A stretch of DNA of 64,000 nt from Streptomyces spongiicola (GCF_003122365.1 NZ_CP029254.1:4675501-4739500), one strand, 5' to 3'; positions 16,128 through 25,195 are shown, counted from the stretch's first letter. Translations and numbers: made by a program. The notes: generated from the letters alone by a model not told the origin.

Positions 16128-17711
16128 ATGACCGTTTTGGACGAGACCGCGGACGAGCCGACCGACGCGCGGGGGCGTGTGGCCGAGCTGCACGCCCTTC
16201 GTGAGCAGGCGCGGCGCGGCCCCAGTGACCGGGCCACCGAGGCGCAGCACGCCAAGGGCAAGCTGACCGCGCGGGAGCGCATCGAGCTGCTGCTGGACGC
16301 GGGGTCGTTCCGAGAGGTCGAGCAGCTCCGGCGGCACCGGGCTTCGGGTTTCGGGCTCGAGTCGAGGAAGCCCTACACCGACGGCGTGATCACCGGCTGG
16401 GGTGCGGTCGAGGGCCGCACGGTCTTCGTCTACGCACACGACTTCCGGATCTTCGGCGGTGCCCTCGGCGAGGCGCACGCCACGAAGATCCACAAGATCA
16501 TGGACATGGCGATCGCGGCCGGTGCGCCACTGGTGTCGCTGAACGACGGCGCCGGCGCCCGTATCCAGGAGGGCGTCTCCGCCCTGGCGGGCTACGGCGG
16601 CATCTTCCAGCGCAACACCAGGGCCTCGGGCGTCATCCCGCAGATCAGCGTCATGCTCGGCCCGTGCGCGGGCGGCGCGGCCTACTCGCCCGCGCTGACC
16701 GACTTCGTGTTCATGGTCCGTGAGACCTCGCAGATGTTCATCACCGGCCCGGACGTGGTCAAGGCGGTCACCGGGGAGGACATCACCCAGAACGGCCTCG
16801 GCGGCGCCGACGTGCACGCCGAGACGAGCGGTGTGGCGCACTTCGCCTACGACGACGAGGAGACCTGCATCGCGGAGGTCCGCTACCTGCTGTCGATGCT
16901 CCCGCAGAACAACCGGGAGAACCCGCCGCAGGCGCCGAGCGAGGACCCGGCGGACCGCCGCTCCGACGTCCTGCTCGACCTGGTCCCGGCCGACGGCAAC
17001 CGCCCCTACGACATGCACAAGGTCATCGAGGAGATCGTCGACGACGGCGACTACCTGGAGATCCACGAGCGCTGGGCGCGCAACATCATCTGCGCCCTCG
17101 GACGCCTGGACGGCCAGGTCGTCGGCATCGTCGCCAACCAGCCGCAGTCGCTGGCCGGTGTCCTCGACATCGAGGCGAGCGAGAAGGCCGCCCGCTTCGT
17201 CCAGATGTGCGACGCCTTCAACATCCCGATCGTCACGCTGCTGGACGTCCCGGGCTTCCTGCCCGGAGTCGACCAGGAGCACGGCGGCATCATCCGCCAC
17301 GGTGCCAAGCTCCTCTACGCCTACTGCAACGCGACCGTGCCCCGCATCTCGCTGATCCTGCGCAAGGCCTACGGCGGCGCGTACATCGTCATGGACTCCC
17401 AGTCCATCGGCGCCGACCTCACCTACGCATGGCCCACCAACGAGATCGCCGTGATGGGCGCCGAGGGTGCGGCCAACGTCATCTTCCGCCGTCAGATCGC
17501 CGACGCCGAGGACCCCGAAGCCATGCGCGCCCGCATGGTCAAGGAGTACAAGGCCGAGCTGATGCATCCCTACTACGCGGCGGAGCGCGGACTCGTCGAC
17601 GACGTCATCGACCCGGCCGAGACCCGCGAGGTGCTGATCCGCTCCCTCGCCATGCTCCGTACGAAGCACGCCGACCTGCCGTCCCGCAAGCACGGCAACC
17701 CCCCGCAGTGA
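16128..17711 (+). CDS. accB: Acyl-CoA carboxylase beta subunit (acetyl/propionyl, AccB type)
   Basis: Carboxyltransferase subunit, 527 aa, that transfers CO2 from carboxybiotin (alpha subunit elsewhere) to acyl-CoA, giving malonyl- and methylmalonyl-CoA for fatty acids and polyketides. Oxyanion motifs GYGGIFQRNTRASG and GPCAGGAAYSPA (N-half) and GGIIRHGAKLLYAYCNATVP, LRKAYGGAYIVMDSQSIGAD (C-half) are present. Residue 420 is Ile; S. coelicolor AccB (Ile420) accepts acetyl-CoA while PccB (Asp422) does not, so this should be the acetyl-CoA-accepting form. Followed after 22 bp by its epsilon subunit gene. Confidence 0.93.
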   Translation: MTVLDETADEPTDARGRVAELHALREQARRGPSDRATEAQHAKGKLTARERIELLLDAGSFREVEQLRRHRASGFGLESRKPYTDGVITGWGAVEGRTVFVYAHDFRIFGGALGEAHATKIHKIMDMAIAAGAPLVSLNDGAGARIQEGVSALAGYGGIFQRNTRASGVIPQISVMLGPCAGGAAYSPALTDFVFMVRETSQMFITGPDVVKAVTGEDITQNGLGGADVHAETSGVAHFAYDDEETCIAEVRYLLSMLPQNNRENPPQAPSEDPADRRSDVLLDLVPADGNRPYDMHKVIEEIVDDGDYLEIHERWARNIICALGRLDGQVVGIVANQPQSLAGVLDIEASEKAARFVQMCDAFNIPIVTLLDVPGFLPGVDQEHGGIIRHGAKLLYAYCNATVPRISLILRKAYGGAYIVMDSQSIGADLTYAWPTNEIAVMGAEGAANVIFRRQIADAEDPEAMRARMVKEYKAELMHPYYAAERGLVDDVIDPAETREVLIRSLAMLRTKHADLPSRKHGNPPQ

Positions 17712-17733
17712 GCCCACGAGGAGAATGCTGCAC

Positions 17734-17937
17734 ATGATCACGCCTGCCGAATCCCTGCTCCGCGTCGAGAAGGGGCACGCCGACCCCGAGGAACTCGCGG
17801 CCATCACGGCCGTTCTCCTCGCCCGCGCAGCGTCGCGGCCGCAGGCCGCGCCGGCCCACCGCGGCCGCAGCACCGCCGGGTGGCGCCGCCTGGAGCGCCA
17901 GTCCGGCTTCCGCGCGCCGCACTCCTGGCAGGGCTGA
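17734..17937 (+). CDS. accE: Acyl-CoA carboxylase epsilon subunit
   Basis: 67 aa; contains LLRVEKGHADPEELAAITAVL, the helix that docks on the beta subunit, and a C-terminal SGFRAPHSWQG typical of the family. It boosts activity of the AccB/alpha complex. ATG at 17734 has GAGGAG at a proper distance; the ATG at 17725 is too close to that site. Operon with accB. Confidence 0.88.
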   Translation: MITPAESLLRVEKGHADPEELAAITAVLLARAASRPQAAPAHRGRSTAGWRRLERQSGFRAPHSWQG

Positions 17938-18013
17938 CGCCCTTCCGGGCCCCAGGCGCCGTCCGGGAGCGGACGCTGCCTGCCGGCCGGGGGCCTGTCC
18001 GGCGACTGCCTGT

Positions 18014-18062
18014 ACGACGACGGCCTGCACGACCCGATCGGGGTCGTGCAGGCCGTCGTCGT
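18014..18062. terminator. 22-bp perfect hairpin, bidirectional terminator
   Basis: Arms 18014-18035 and 18041-18062 pair perfectly with loop GATCG. It lies between the convergent accE (+) and cvnD (-), so it can end both transcripts. The remaining 17938-18335 holds no gene. Confidence 0.85.
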
Positions 18063-18335
18063 CGTGTTCGGGGCGTACACCGTCGGTCAGCCGGTCAGCC
18101 GGCCCGGTGCCTGGGTGCCCGGCCGACGGGCGGGCCGGCGTCCCGGCCCCGTGCAGCCGTCCGCCCCGCTGGACGAGGTCCGGCGGGGCGGATCGAGCGA
18201 CGGCGTCGAAGGGGAGCGGACCGGGCGACCGTCCGCTCCCCGTCCGTCCCTCAGCGCGGCCACCGTCCGGCCGGGACGGGGGACGGGCCGCGGACGCGCC
18301 GGGACGGTGGACCCGTGGCGGACGGCGCGACGGCG

Positions 18336-18917
18336 CTACCGCAGGCGGGCCATGAGTGCGTGTTCGACGAGGGTGATGAGGGCGCTCTTGGCGTCGGCGC
18401 GGTGGCGGGCGTCGGTGGTGATGATGGGTGCGTCGGGTCCGATCTGGAGGGCTTCGCGGACTTCGTCGGGGGTGTAGGGCTGGTGTCCGTCGAAGCCGTT
18501 GAGGGCGATGACGAAGGGGAGGCCGCTGTTCTCGAAGTAGTCGACGGCGGGGAAGCAGTCGGCGAGTCTGCGGGTGTCGACGAGGACGACGGCGCCGATG
18601 GCGCCGCGGACGAGGTCGTCCCACATGAACCAGAAGCGGTCCTGTCCGGGGGTGCCGAAGAGGTAGAGGATGAGGTCCTGGTCGAGTGTGATGCGGCCGA
18701 AGTCCATGGCGACCGTGGTGGTGGTCTTGTCGCCGGTGTGTGTGAGGTCGTCGATGCCGGCTGACGCGGACGTCATGACGGCCTCGGTGCGCAGCGGGTT
18801 GATCTCCGAGACGGCGCCGACGAACGTGGTCTTGCCCACGCCGAAGCCGCCCGCCACCACGATCTTCGCACTGGTGGTTGAGCGGGCAGCACCGCCGCTA
18901 GAGCTTGCGAAGTCCAC
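18336..18917 (-). CDS. cvnD: CvnD, conservon small GTPase (conservon 1)
   Basis: 193-aa Ras-like/MglA-like GTP-binding protein. P-loop GGFGVGKTT (residues 23-31), switch II-like LFGTPGQDRF (87-95), and NGFD (140-143) in the place of NKxD. In conservon 9 of S. coelicolor CvnA-D form a membrane-associated complex likened to eukaryotic G-protein-coupled systems. GTG start overlaps the end of cvnC by 20 bp. The protein is identical to the CvnD at 23660-24241 except for the last residue (Arg here). Confidence 0.92.
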   Translation of the reverse strand: MDFASSSGGAARSTTSAKIVVAGGFGVGKTTFVGAVSEINPLRTEAVMTSASAGIDDLTHTGDKTTTTVAMDFGRITLDQDLILYLFGTPGQDRFWFMWDDLVRGAIGAVVLVDTRRLADCFPAVDYFENSGLPFVIALNGFDGHQPYTPDEVREALQIGPDAPIITTDARHRADAKSALITLVEHALMARLR

Positions 18918-19467
18918 TGAGCACCCTTTCGAGCAGTGTCACGTCTGGCTGGCCGCCGGCGGTCTCGTCACCGCCGGGCTGGTGGATGGCGACGAGTCCG
19001 GCCTCGGCCAGGTCGGCTACGAGGATCCGGGCGACGCCGAGGGGGATGGAGAGGAGTGCCGAGATCTCGGCTACCGACTTGATCTCGAAGCACAGCCGGC
19101 AGATCCGCTGGTGCTCGGGCAACTGCCCTTGCAGCCGCGCGGGATCGGCCGTGGTGCTGACCAGCGCCTCGATGGCGAGCTGGTAGCGGGGCCGGGTCCG
19201 GCCGCCGGTCATCGCGTACGGACGCACCAAGGGGTTGCTGCCGCCCGACGCGGAAGCCGGCTCCGGGGCCTGGCGGGGATTCGCCGGACGGCTCCGGGGC
19301 CCCTGCGGCTGGTGGTACGACGGGTCGTACGGCTGCTGCGGCCGCTGGTAGGGCTGGGGACCACCGCCCCTGCTCGGTGAAGAGGGGAAGTTGAAGCGGT
19401 TCTGAGCGTGCTGACCCGGAGACTGCCGGGCCCCTTCGTATGGGTGTCCGCCTGGTGGTGTTGCCAC
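18898..19467 (-). CDS. cvnC: CvnC, DUF742 protein (conservon 1)
   Basis: 189 aa. A Pro/Gln/Tyr-rich N-terminal 85 residues precede the DUF742 winged-helix-like domain (LVRPYAMTGGRTRP ... SVAEISALLSIPLGVARILV ... TLLERVLSGLRKL). GTG at 19467 has GAGGAGGAA just upstream; the longer frame to 19521 lacks a site. DUF742 proteins act with the roadblock protein and GTPase of the conservon, role unproven. The N-terminal linker is much longer than in the conservon 2 copy. Confidence 0.88.
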   Translation of the reverse strand: MATPPGGHPYEGARQSPGQHAQNRFNFPSSPSRGGGPQPYQRPQQPYDPSYHQPQGPRSRPANPRQAPEPASASGGSNPLVRPYAMTGGRTRPRYQLAIEALVSTTADPARLQGQLPEHQRICRLCFEIKSVAEISALLSIPLGVARILVADLAEAGLVAIHQPGGDETAGGQPDVTLLERVLSGLRKL

Positions 19468-19563
19468 GATTCCTCCTCCGAGTGCCCTACGCCGGTCCGT
19501 GTCCCTGTGGAGCCGCGCCACCGCACCCTATGGTGCGGTGGCCGCGAACGCACTGCCGTTCAG

Positions 19564-19986
19564 CTAGTTGAGAAGACTTCCCTGGAGTTCGGCGCGCAGG
19601 TCCGGGGTGAGGACGGTGCCTGCGCGGTCGACGAGGAGGGCCATCTCGTAGCCCACGAGGCCGATGTCCGCGTCCGGGTGGGCGAGTACGGCCAGTGAGG
19701 AGCCGTCGGAGATGGACATGATGAAGAGGAAGCCGCGTTCCATCTCCACGACGGTCTGGTTGACCGCGCCTCCTTCGAAGATCCTGGACGCCCCCGCGGT
19801 CAGCGAGGTCAGTCCGGACGCCACCGCCGCCAGCTGGTCGGCGCGGTCGCGCGGAAACCCTTCGGACATCGCCAGCAGGAGTCCGTCGGCGGAGACCACC
19901 ACGGTGTGGGACACCCCGGGGGTGTTGTCCACGAAGTTGGTGATCAACCAGTTCAGATTCTGCGCCGCCTGGCTCATCGGGCTCAC
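19564..19986 (-). CDS. cvnB: CvnB, roadblock/LC7-domain protein (conservon 1)
   Basis: 140 aa (137 if the internal ATG is used). Roadblock/LC7 fold: LNWLITNFVDNTPGVSHTVV, then SADGLLLAMSEGFPRDRADQ; likely regulator (GAP-like) of the CvnD GTPase. GTG at 19986 is spaced eight bases from AGGAG and overlaps the end of cvnA; an ATG nine bases downstream is the alternative. Differs from the CvnB of conservon 2 at only the final residue (Asn here). Confidence 0.9.
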   Translation of the reverse strand: MSPMSQAAQNLNWLITNFVDNTPGVSHTVVVSADGLLLAMSEGFPRDRADQLAAVASGLTSLTAGASRIFEGGAVNQTVVEMERGFLFIMSISDGSSLAVLAHPDADIGLVGYEMALLVDRAGTVLTPDLRAELQGSLLN

Positions 19987-19987
19987 A

Positions 19988-22900
19988 CTAACGCTCCTGG
20001 TTGTAGGTACTGCCCGGGCCGAAGCCCGATCCGTTCGTGTCCGTTCCCGCGCTGCGTCCCCGCTGGACGCCGCGCCGCAGGTTGCTCAACCTGCCACGCA
20101 CGTCCTCAGGGGCGCGGGACACCTGAGGGCCGCTCTGCGGGGTCTGCTCCGCCGTGCCCTCGATCAGATTGGCCTTGGGAACCCGGCGGGGAAGCCCTGA
20201 CGAGGTGACTCCGCCGGCCGCAGGCTTGCGGAGCTTCTCGGCCCGCTGCCAGCGCTCGTCGTTCCTCGAGCGCCACTCGTCGGAGCCGTCCGCCTCCGTG
20301 CCTCCGGCCTGGGCCGGCTGGGGGGCCTGCTCGGCCTGTCCCCCCGCCCGGCCGCCGCCGGCGGTGGAGGACTGCCACTGCGCTCCCTGCTGCGCCGGCT
20401 GTCCCTGCTGTCCTGGCTGGCTGCTGCCGCGGCGCGGCAGACCGGCGTCGGTCATCTGGTGGCCGGAACCGGTGGCCGGACCCGGACGTTCGAAGCCTAC
20501 GCGCTCAGCGCCGTTCGCGGGAGCGGGGGGAGCAGATTCCGCATCCGGCCGGTACTCCGGCTCGTACGCCTCCTGGTACGTGCTCCGGTCCGTCCACTCC
20601 CCCTGGCGGGACCGGGAGGCGTGGCCGTTGCCGTACTCCGGTGCGGAGCCCTGCGGACCATCGTACGAGGCTTCCGGATACGCCTGCTCCCGGTGCTCCG
20701 GGTAACCGCCGGAAACCTGGAACTCGCCGGTGTTCTCGAAGCCGTTGGCGTCGTAGCCGTTCCGGCCGTAGCCGCCGCGGTCGTAGCCGTCGGGCTCGTA
20801 GCCGTTCTGCTCGTACCCGTTCTGCTCGTACGAGGGCTGCCGCTCCTGTGCGTAGCCCTGCTCGTACTGCTCCTCGGCGTAGCTCCCCTGATCCGCGTAG
20901 CCCTGCTCGGTGTCCTCGTGGAACGGCGGGTGGTCGCCGCCTGTCTGCGCCTCCAGCACGGCACGACGTTCCTCGCGCATCAGCGACCGGTTGACCGGGT
21001 CCAGCTCACGGGAGCCGCCGTCCGGCTGCTCCTCGTAGCGGGAGTCGTCGAAACCGAGTTCCGCGGCGGTGAGCGCCGGAGCGGTGTCGAAGGACGGCTG
21101 CGCCGGGATCATCTGGGAGACCGTGAAGTCGTCCTCCGGGACCTCCTCGCCACCGCCACCGTGGGTGATCGCGTCCGGGAGCATGACCAGCGACGTCGTA
21201 CCGGCCTGCTCGCCCGAGGGGCGGAGCTGGACGCGGATGCCGTGGCGGTCGGACAGCCGGCCGACCACGAAGAGGCCCATCCGCTGCGAGACGGCGGCGT
21301 CCACCGTCGGCGGGTTGGCCAGCTTGTGGTTGATGTCGGCGAAGTCCTCGGCGGTCAGGCCGATGCCCTTGTCGTGGATCTCGACCATGACCCGGCCGTC
21401 GGGCAGCCGCGTCGCGGTGACACGGACCTTCGTCTGCGGGGAGGAGAACGTCGTGGCGTTCTCCAGCAGCTCGGCGAGCAGGTGCACCAGGTCGGTCACG
21501 GCCCGGCCGTGGATCTCGGTCTCCGGGACGCCGGTGAGTTCGATGCGCTCGTAGGACTCCACCTCGGAGGAGGCGGCCCGGAGCACGTCGACCAGCGGCA
21601 CCGGCTGGTTCCAGCGGCGGCCGGGCTCCTCGCCGGCCAGCACGAGGAGGTTCTCGCCGTTGCGTCGCATACGGGTCGCCAGGTGGTCCAGCCTGAAGAG
21701 GTTCTCCAGCTGGTCCGGGTCGGCCTCGTTGTTCTCCAGGTCGGTGATCAGGGTCAGCTGCCCCTCGATCAGGGACTGGTTGCGGCGCGACAGATTGGTG
21801 AAGATCGCGTTGACGTTGCCGCGGAGCATGGCCTGCTCGGCGGCGAGCCGCACGGCCTCGCGGTGGACCTGGTCGAAGGCGCGGGCGACCTCGCCGATCT
21901 CGTCCCGGCTGTCGATCGGGATCGGCTGCACACGGGTGTCCACCCGGCCAGGCTCGGTGCGCGAGAGCTGGTCGACCAGCATCGGCAGGCGCTGCTCGGC
22001 GATACCGAAGGCGGCGGTGCGCAGCCGGTGCATCGAGCGGCTCATCTGGCGGGCCACCATGCCGGCCAGGATGAACGCGGTGAACAGGGCGACGACGACG
22101 ATCAGACCGTTGACGAAGGCGTCGGTCCTGGCCTCGTCGGAGATCCGCGCCGCCTCGGCCACGGCCTTGTCGACGAGTTCCTTCTCGACCTCGCTGTAGC
22201 CCTCGAACTTGGCGGTGGCGGCGGGCATCCAGACGTCCTTGGTGACGCCGATCTCCGCGAGCTCGTCGGGGTCGGCACCGGTGCTGATCGCACCGACCAT
22301 GCCGCCGAGGACCGAGCCGTCCTCGTCCTTGGGCGGGGGCTGGAAGTCCTGCCCCGAGGCGGCCGCGGCGGTGGCGGCGGCGGCCAGCGCCTTCCGGCCC
22401 TCCTCCGTCTTCTTGGCCATGACCTCCCTCAGCCTGTCCACGTCCGCCTGAGTGCCACCGGACTGGTACTCACCGAGTGCGATGGCCTCGAGGTAGGCGT
22501 AGGAGGTGAAGGCGATGGTCTGACCGGTCCTGATGTCCTGCTTCTTGCTCGGGCGGACGAGCAGTTCCATGCCGATCGAGCGCTGGAGCGACTCGGCGGC
22601 CTTGGCCAGCTGGATCGCGTACACCATCCGGCCGTAGCTCGTGACGTTGCCGGTGCCGAGGCCGAGTTCGTTGGCGAACTCCATCAGGTAGTGCTGGACG
22701 CCGACGTAGCTCTCCTGGGTGGCGACCGGGCCCCGCAGGTCGTCGGACGGGTCGTCGGGGTCCTCGCCCTCGGACTTGGCAGCCGTCTCGAACTGGGTCG
22801 TGTAGGCGGCCTCGCGCAGCTGCTCGAGGCCGGGTTCCGCTGCACGGAACAGGTTCAGGCGCCGCTGGAGGCCCTCCTTCGGCGGCATGTCCTCGACGGC

Positions 22901-23323
22901 CTCGTCGAACTTCCGCTTGGCGGCGTCCGTGGCGGCTCGCGCCTCCGTGACGACCCTGCTCTCCCTGTCGCCCTTCAGCAGGGGCTCCGCGGTGAGGTCC
23001 CGCTCGTTGAGGAGGGCCTGGCCGTACTCCGACGCGGCGCGGACGATGAGCGCCGTCTTCTCGGCGTCCTGGGCCTCGTTCCAGGTGTCGATCGACCCCT
23101 TCACCTGGAAGCCGCCCATGACGAGGCCGACCAGCACGGGTATGAGGAGGATCGCGTTCAGCCGGGTCGGCACACGCCAGTTGCGCGGCGACAGCCTGCT
23201 GGAGCTGCCACCGGCGGTGGCGGGCTCCGCGGGCTGCGCCTCCGGGGGCGACGCTGCGCGCAGGGGCGGGGTGAAGTTGCCCCGCGACTGCTGCTCCGCG
23301 GAGCTCGTCTTGCTTCGCCTCAC
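19988..23323 (-). CDS. cvnA: CvnA, sensor-kinase-like membrane protein (conservon 1)
   Basis: 1111 aa. Transmembrane segments at about 53-72 (LNAILLIPVLVGLVMGGF) and about 405-428 (GLIVVVALFTAFILAGMVA) flank a large extracytoplasmic nitrate-sensor-like domain. HAMP-like region follows, then a histidine-kinase-type ATPase domain with N-box LLENATTFSSPQ and G-box EIHDKGIGL. The last ~370 residues are a disordered Pro/Gln/Tyr-rich tail with repeats (EQNGYEQNGYEPDGYDRGGY) ending in a block shared with the other CvnA (GLPRRVPKANL, RGRLSNLRRGVQ). GTG start. Signal sensed is unknown. Confidence 0.9.
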   Translation of the reverse strand: MRRSKTSSAEQQSRGNFTPPLRAASPPEAQPAEPATAGGSSSRLSPRNWRVPTRLNAILLIPVLVGLVMGGFQVKGSIDTWNEAQDAEKTALIVRAASEYGQALLNERDLTAEPLLKGDRESRVVTEARAATDAAKRKFDEAVEDMPPKEGLQRRLNLFRAAEPGLEQLREAAYTTQFETAAKSEGEDPDDPSDDLRGPVATQESYVGVQHYLMEFANELGLGTGNVTSYGRMVYAIQLAKAAESLQRSIGMELLVRPSKKQDIRTGQTIAFTSYAYLEAIALGEYQSGGTQADVDRLREVMAKKTEEGRKALAAAATAAAASGQDFQPPPKDEDGSVLGGMVGAISTGADPDELAEIGVTKDVWMPAATAKFEGYSEVEKELVDKAVAEAARISDEARTDAFVNGLIVVVALFTAFILAGMVARQMSRSMHRLRTAAFGIAEQRLPMLVDQLSRTEPGRVDTRVQPIPIDSRDEIGEVARAFDQVHREAVRLAAEQAMLRGNVNAIFTNLSRRNQSLIEGQLTLITDLENNEADPDQLENLFRLDHLATRMRRNGENLLVLAGEEPGRRWNQPVPLVDVLRAASSEVESYERIELTGVPETEIHGRAVTDLVHLLAELLENATTFSSPQTKVRVTATRLPDGRVMVEIHDKGIGLTAEDFADINHKLANPPTVDAAVSQRMGLFVVGRLSDRHGIRVQLRPSGEQAGTTSLVMLPDAITHGGGGEEVPEDDFTVSQMIPAQPSFDTAPALTAAELGFDDSRYEEQPDGGSRELDPVNRSLMREERRAVLEAQTGGDHPPFHEDTEQGYADQGSYAEEQYEQGYAQERQPSYEQNGYEQNGYEPDGYDRGGYGRNGYDANGFENTGEFQVSGGYPEHREQAYPEASYDGPQGSAPEYGNGHASRSRQGEWTDRSTYQEAYEPEYRPDAESAPPAPANGAERVGFERPGPATGSGHQMTDAGLPRRGSSQPGQQGQPAQQGAQWQSSTAGGGRAGGQAEQAPQPAQAGGTEADGSDEWRSRNDERWQRAEKLRKPAAGGVTSSGLPRRVPKANLIEGTAEQTPQSGPQVSRAPEDVRGRLSNLRRGVQRGRSAGTDTNGSGFGPGSTYNQER

Positions 23324-23391
23324 TCGACCAACAACCTCTCGGCGTCGGCACCTAGGTTGTGCCGATAATTGTTCAGGGCCGTACTACTCAT
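23320..23391 (-). CDS. Possible 23-aa leader ORF coupled to cvnA
   Basis: Short ORF (starts MSSTALNNYRHN, ends LLVE) whose TGA overlaps the cvnA GTG as GTGA. No clear ribosome binding site, but the overlap would allow coupling and the sequence spans the cvnA ribosome binding site GAGAGG. May be chance. Confidence 0.3.
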   Translation of the reverse strand: MSSTALNNYRHNLGADAERLLVE

Positions 23392-23595
23392 GAGTTCGTT
23401 GATTTCAGCACGCCGGGGGGGTCGGCTCCAAACAGCGGGAACCGGCCGATCCGGGCTCGTCGAACCGGAGATAAAACGGGCATAAATAGCGAGCCCCGGC
23501 AAAAACAGGGGCTTGCGTGAGCACAGCGATACCAGCCGGATGCGTCGGGTGTCCGAGCCCTCCGAATTCTCTGTCGAAACGTTATGAACATGGAG
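23392..23595. other. cvnA (conservon 1) upstream region
   Basis: AT-richer (AAACGGGCATAAATAGCG around 23473-23490), with no gene visible. It probably carries the promoter of conservon 1 on the minus strand; no hexamers could be assigned safely. Confidence 0.4.
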
Positions 23596-23623
23596 GCGGG
23601 CCGTGTCGAACAACACGGCCCGC
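23596..23623. terminator. Terminator between the two conservons
   Basis: Perfect 11-bp stem GCGGGCCGTGT / ACACGGCCCGC with a 6-base loop, 37 bp after the cvnD stop of conservon 2 in the minus direction. It suggests the two conservons are separate transcription units. Confidence 0.8.
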
Positions 23624-23659
23624 TCATCAAGGTCTACGACAACTGCCTTGTGATCACTT

Positions 23660-24241
23660 CTACTTGAGGCGGGCCATGAGTGCGTGTTCGACGAGGGTGA
23701 TGAGGGCGCTCTTGGCGTCGGCGCGGTGGCGGGCGTCGGTGGTGATGATGGGTGCGTCGGGTCCGATCTGGAGGGCTTCGCGGACTTCGTCGGGGGTGTA
23801 GGGCTGGTGTCCGTCGAAGCCGTTGAGGGCGATGACGAAGGGGAGGCCGCTGTTCTCGAAGTAGTCGACGGCGGGGAAGCAGTCGGCGAGTCTGCGGGTG
23901 TCGACGAGGACGACGGCGCCGATGGCGCCGCGGACGAGGTCGTCCCACATGAACCAGAAGCGGTCCTGTCCGGGGGTGCCGAAGAGGTAGAGGATGAGGT
24001 CCTGGTCGAGTGTGATGCGGCCGAAGTCCATGGCGACCGTGGTGGTGGTCTTGTCGCCGGTGTGTGTGAGGTCGTCGATGCCGGCTGACGCGGACGTCAT
24101 GACGGCCTCGGTGCGCAGCGGGTTGATCTCCGAGACGGCGCCGACGAACGTGGTCTTGCCCACGCCGAAGCCGCCCGCCACCACGATCTTCGCACTGGTG
24201 GTTGAGCGGGCAGCACCGCCGCTAGAGCTTGCGAAGTCCAC
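23660..24241 (-). CDS. cvnD: CvnD, conservon small GTPase (conservon 2)
   Basis: 193 aa with the same P-loop GGFGVGKTT and NGFD motifs as the conservon 1 protein; only the last residue differs (Lys here). The DNA appears identical over 603 bp (23667-24269 versus 18343-18945), including synonymous sites, and the identity stops sharply just past the start codon region, inside cvnC. Overlaps cvnC by 20 bp. Confidence 0.92.
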   Translation of the reverse strand: MDFASSSGGAARSTTSAKIVVAGGFGVGKTTFVGAVSEINPLRTEAVMTSASAGIDDLTHTGDKTTTTVAMDFGRITLDQDLILYLFGTPGQDRFWFMWDDLVRGAIGAVVLVDTRRLADCFPAVDYFENSGLPFVIALNGFDGHQPYTPDEVREALQIGPDAPIITTDARHRADAKSALITLVEHALMARLK

Positions 24242-24629
24242 TGAGCACCCTTTCGAGCAGTGTCACGTCCGGCGTTCCGCCGGCCTCTCCGTTACCCGGC
24301 TGGTGGATCGCCACCATGCCGGCCTCCGCCAGGTCCGCCACCAGGATCCGCGCCACGCCCAGCGGCATCGACAGCAGCGCCGACACCTCGGCCACGGATT
24401 TGACCTCCCGGCAGAGATGGCAGATCCGCTGGTGCTCGGGCAGCAGCGTCGACAGGTGCGCCGGGTCGGCCGTCGTGCTGACCAGCGCCTCGATGGCGAG
24501 CTGGTAGCGGGGCCGGGTCCGGCCGCCGGTCATCGCGTACGGACGCACCAGCGGCTGGTCGCCTTCATGACCGTAGTCGGTGTCCATGGGGACACCGTAC
24601 GGATCGTGAGAGGCGGGGGGCGGGGTCAT
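24222..24629 (-). CDS. cvnC: CvnC, DUF742 protein (conservon 2)
   Basis: 135 aa; ATG at 24629 with GGAGGATTC directly upstream, so the much longer open frame (to 26018) is not used. DUF742 domain from LVRPYAMTGGRTRP to the end; short N-terminal linker (starts MTPPPASHDPYGVPMDTD). Shares the domain but not the linker with the conservon 1 protein, although about 78 bp inside the domain are identical in DNA. Confidence 0.88.
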   Translation of the reverse strand: MTPPPASHDPYGVPMDTDYGHEGDQPLVRPYAMTGGRTRPRYQLAIEALVSTTADPAHLSTLLPEHQRICHLCREVKSVAEVSALLSMPLGVARILVADLAEAGMVAIHQPGNGEAGGTPDVTLLERVLSGLRKL

Positions 24630-24772
24630 GAATCCTCCGGGCGTGACAGCAAGTGGTCGGCTGTGCCGTCTGGGTGGGCCGGGTGGGGGCCGGTTGGGGC
24701 GGCCGGGCGGTGAGTGGACGGTTGAGGGGTGCCTGGGGCGCATCCCGCGGGCGGCGGGCTCGCCGACGGTTC

Positions 24773-25195
24773 CTAGTGAAGAAGGCTCCCCTGGAGTTCG
24801 GCGCGCAGGTCCGGGGTGAGGACGGTGCCTGCGCGGTCGACGAGGAGGGCCATCTCGTAGCCCACGAGGCCGATGTCCGCGTCCGGGTGGGCGAGCACGG
24901 CCAGTGAGGAGCCGTCGGAGATGGACATGATGAAGAGGAAGCCGCGTTCCATCTCCACGACGGTCTGGTTGACCGCGCCTCCTTCGAAGATCCTGGACGC
25001 CCCCGCGGTCAGCGAGGTCAGTCCGGACGCCACCGCCGCCAGCTGGTCGGCGCGGTCGCGCGGAAACCCTTCGGACATCGCCAGCAGCAGTCCGTCGGCG
25101 GAGACCACCACGGTGTGGGACACCCCGGGGGTGTTGTCCACGAAGTTGGTGATCAACCAGTTCAGATTCTGCGCCGCCTGGCTCATCGGGCTCAA
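24773..25195 (-). CDS. cvnB: CvnB, roadblock/LC7-domain protein (conservon 2)
   Basis: 140 aa from a TTG at 25195, or 137 aa from the ATG nine bases on (MSQAAQNLNWLI), which may be the true start. Same roadblock fold as its conservon 1 twin; only the last residue differs (His here) and I found two DNA mismatches in about 400 bp. Follows cvnA with overlap (TAGTTG). Confidence 0.9.
   Translation of the reverse strand: MSPMSQAAQNLNWLITNFVDNTPGVSHTVVVSADGLLLAMSEGFPRDRADQLAAVASGLTSLTAGASRIFEGGAVNQTVVEMERGFLFIMSISDGSSLAVLAHPDADIGLVGYEMALLVDRAGTVLTPDLRAELQGSLLH

Noticed and set aside
20459..23368. 969-aa open frame on the + strand opposite cvnA
   Set aside because: Antisense shadow of a high-GC gene; composition is Gly/Val/Asp/Arg-rich without domains, while the minus frame encodes a recognisable CvnA.
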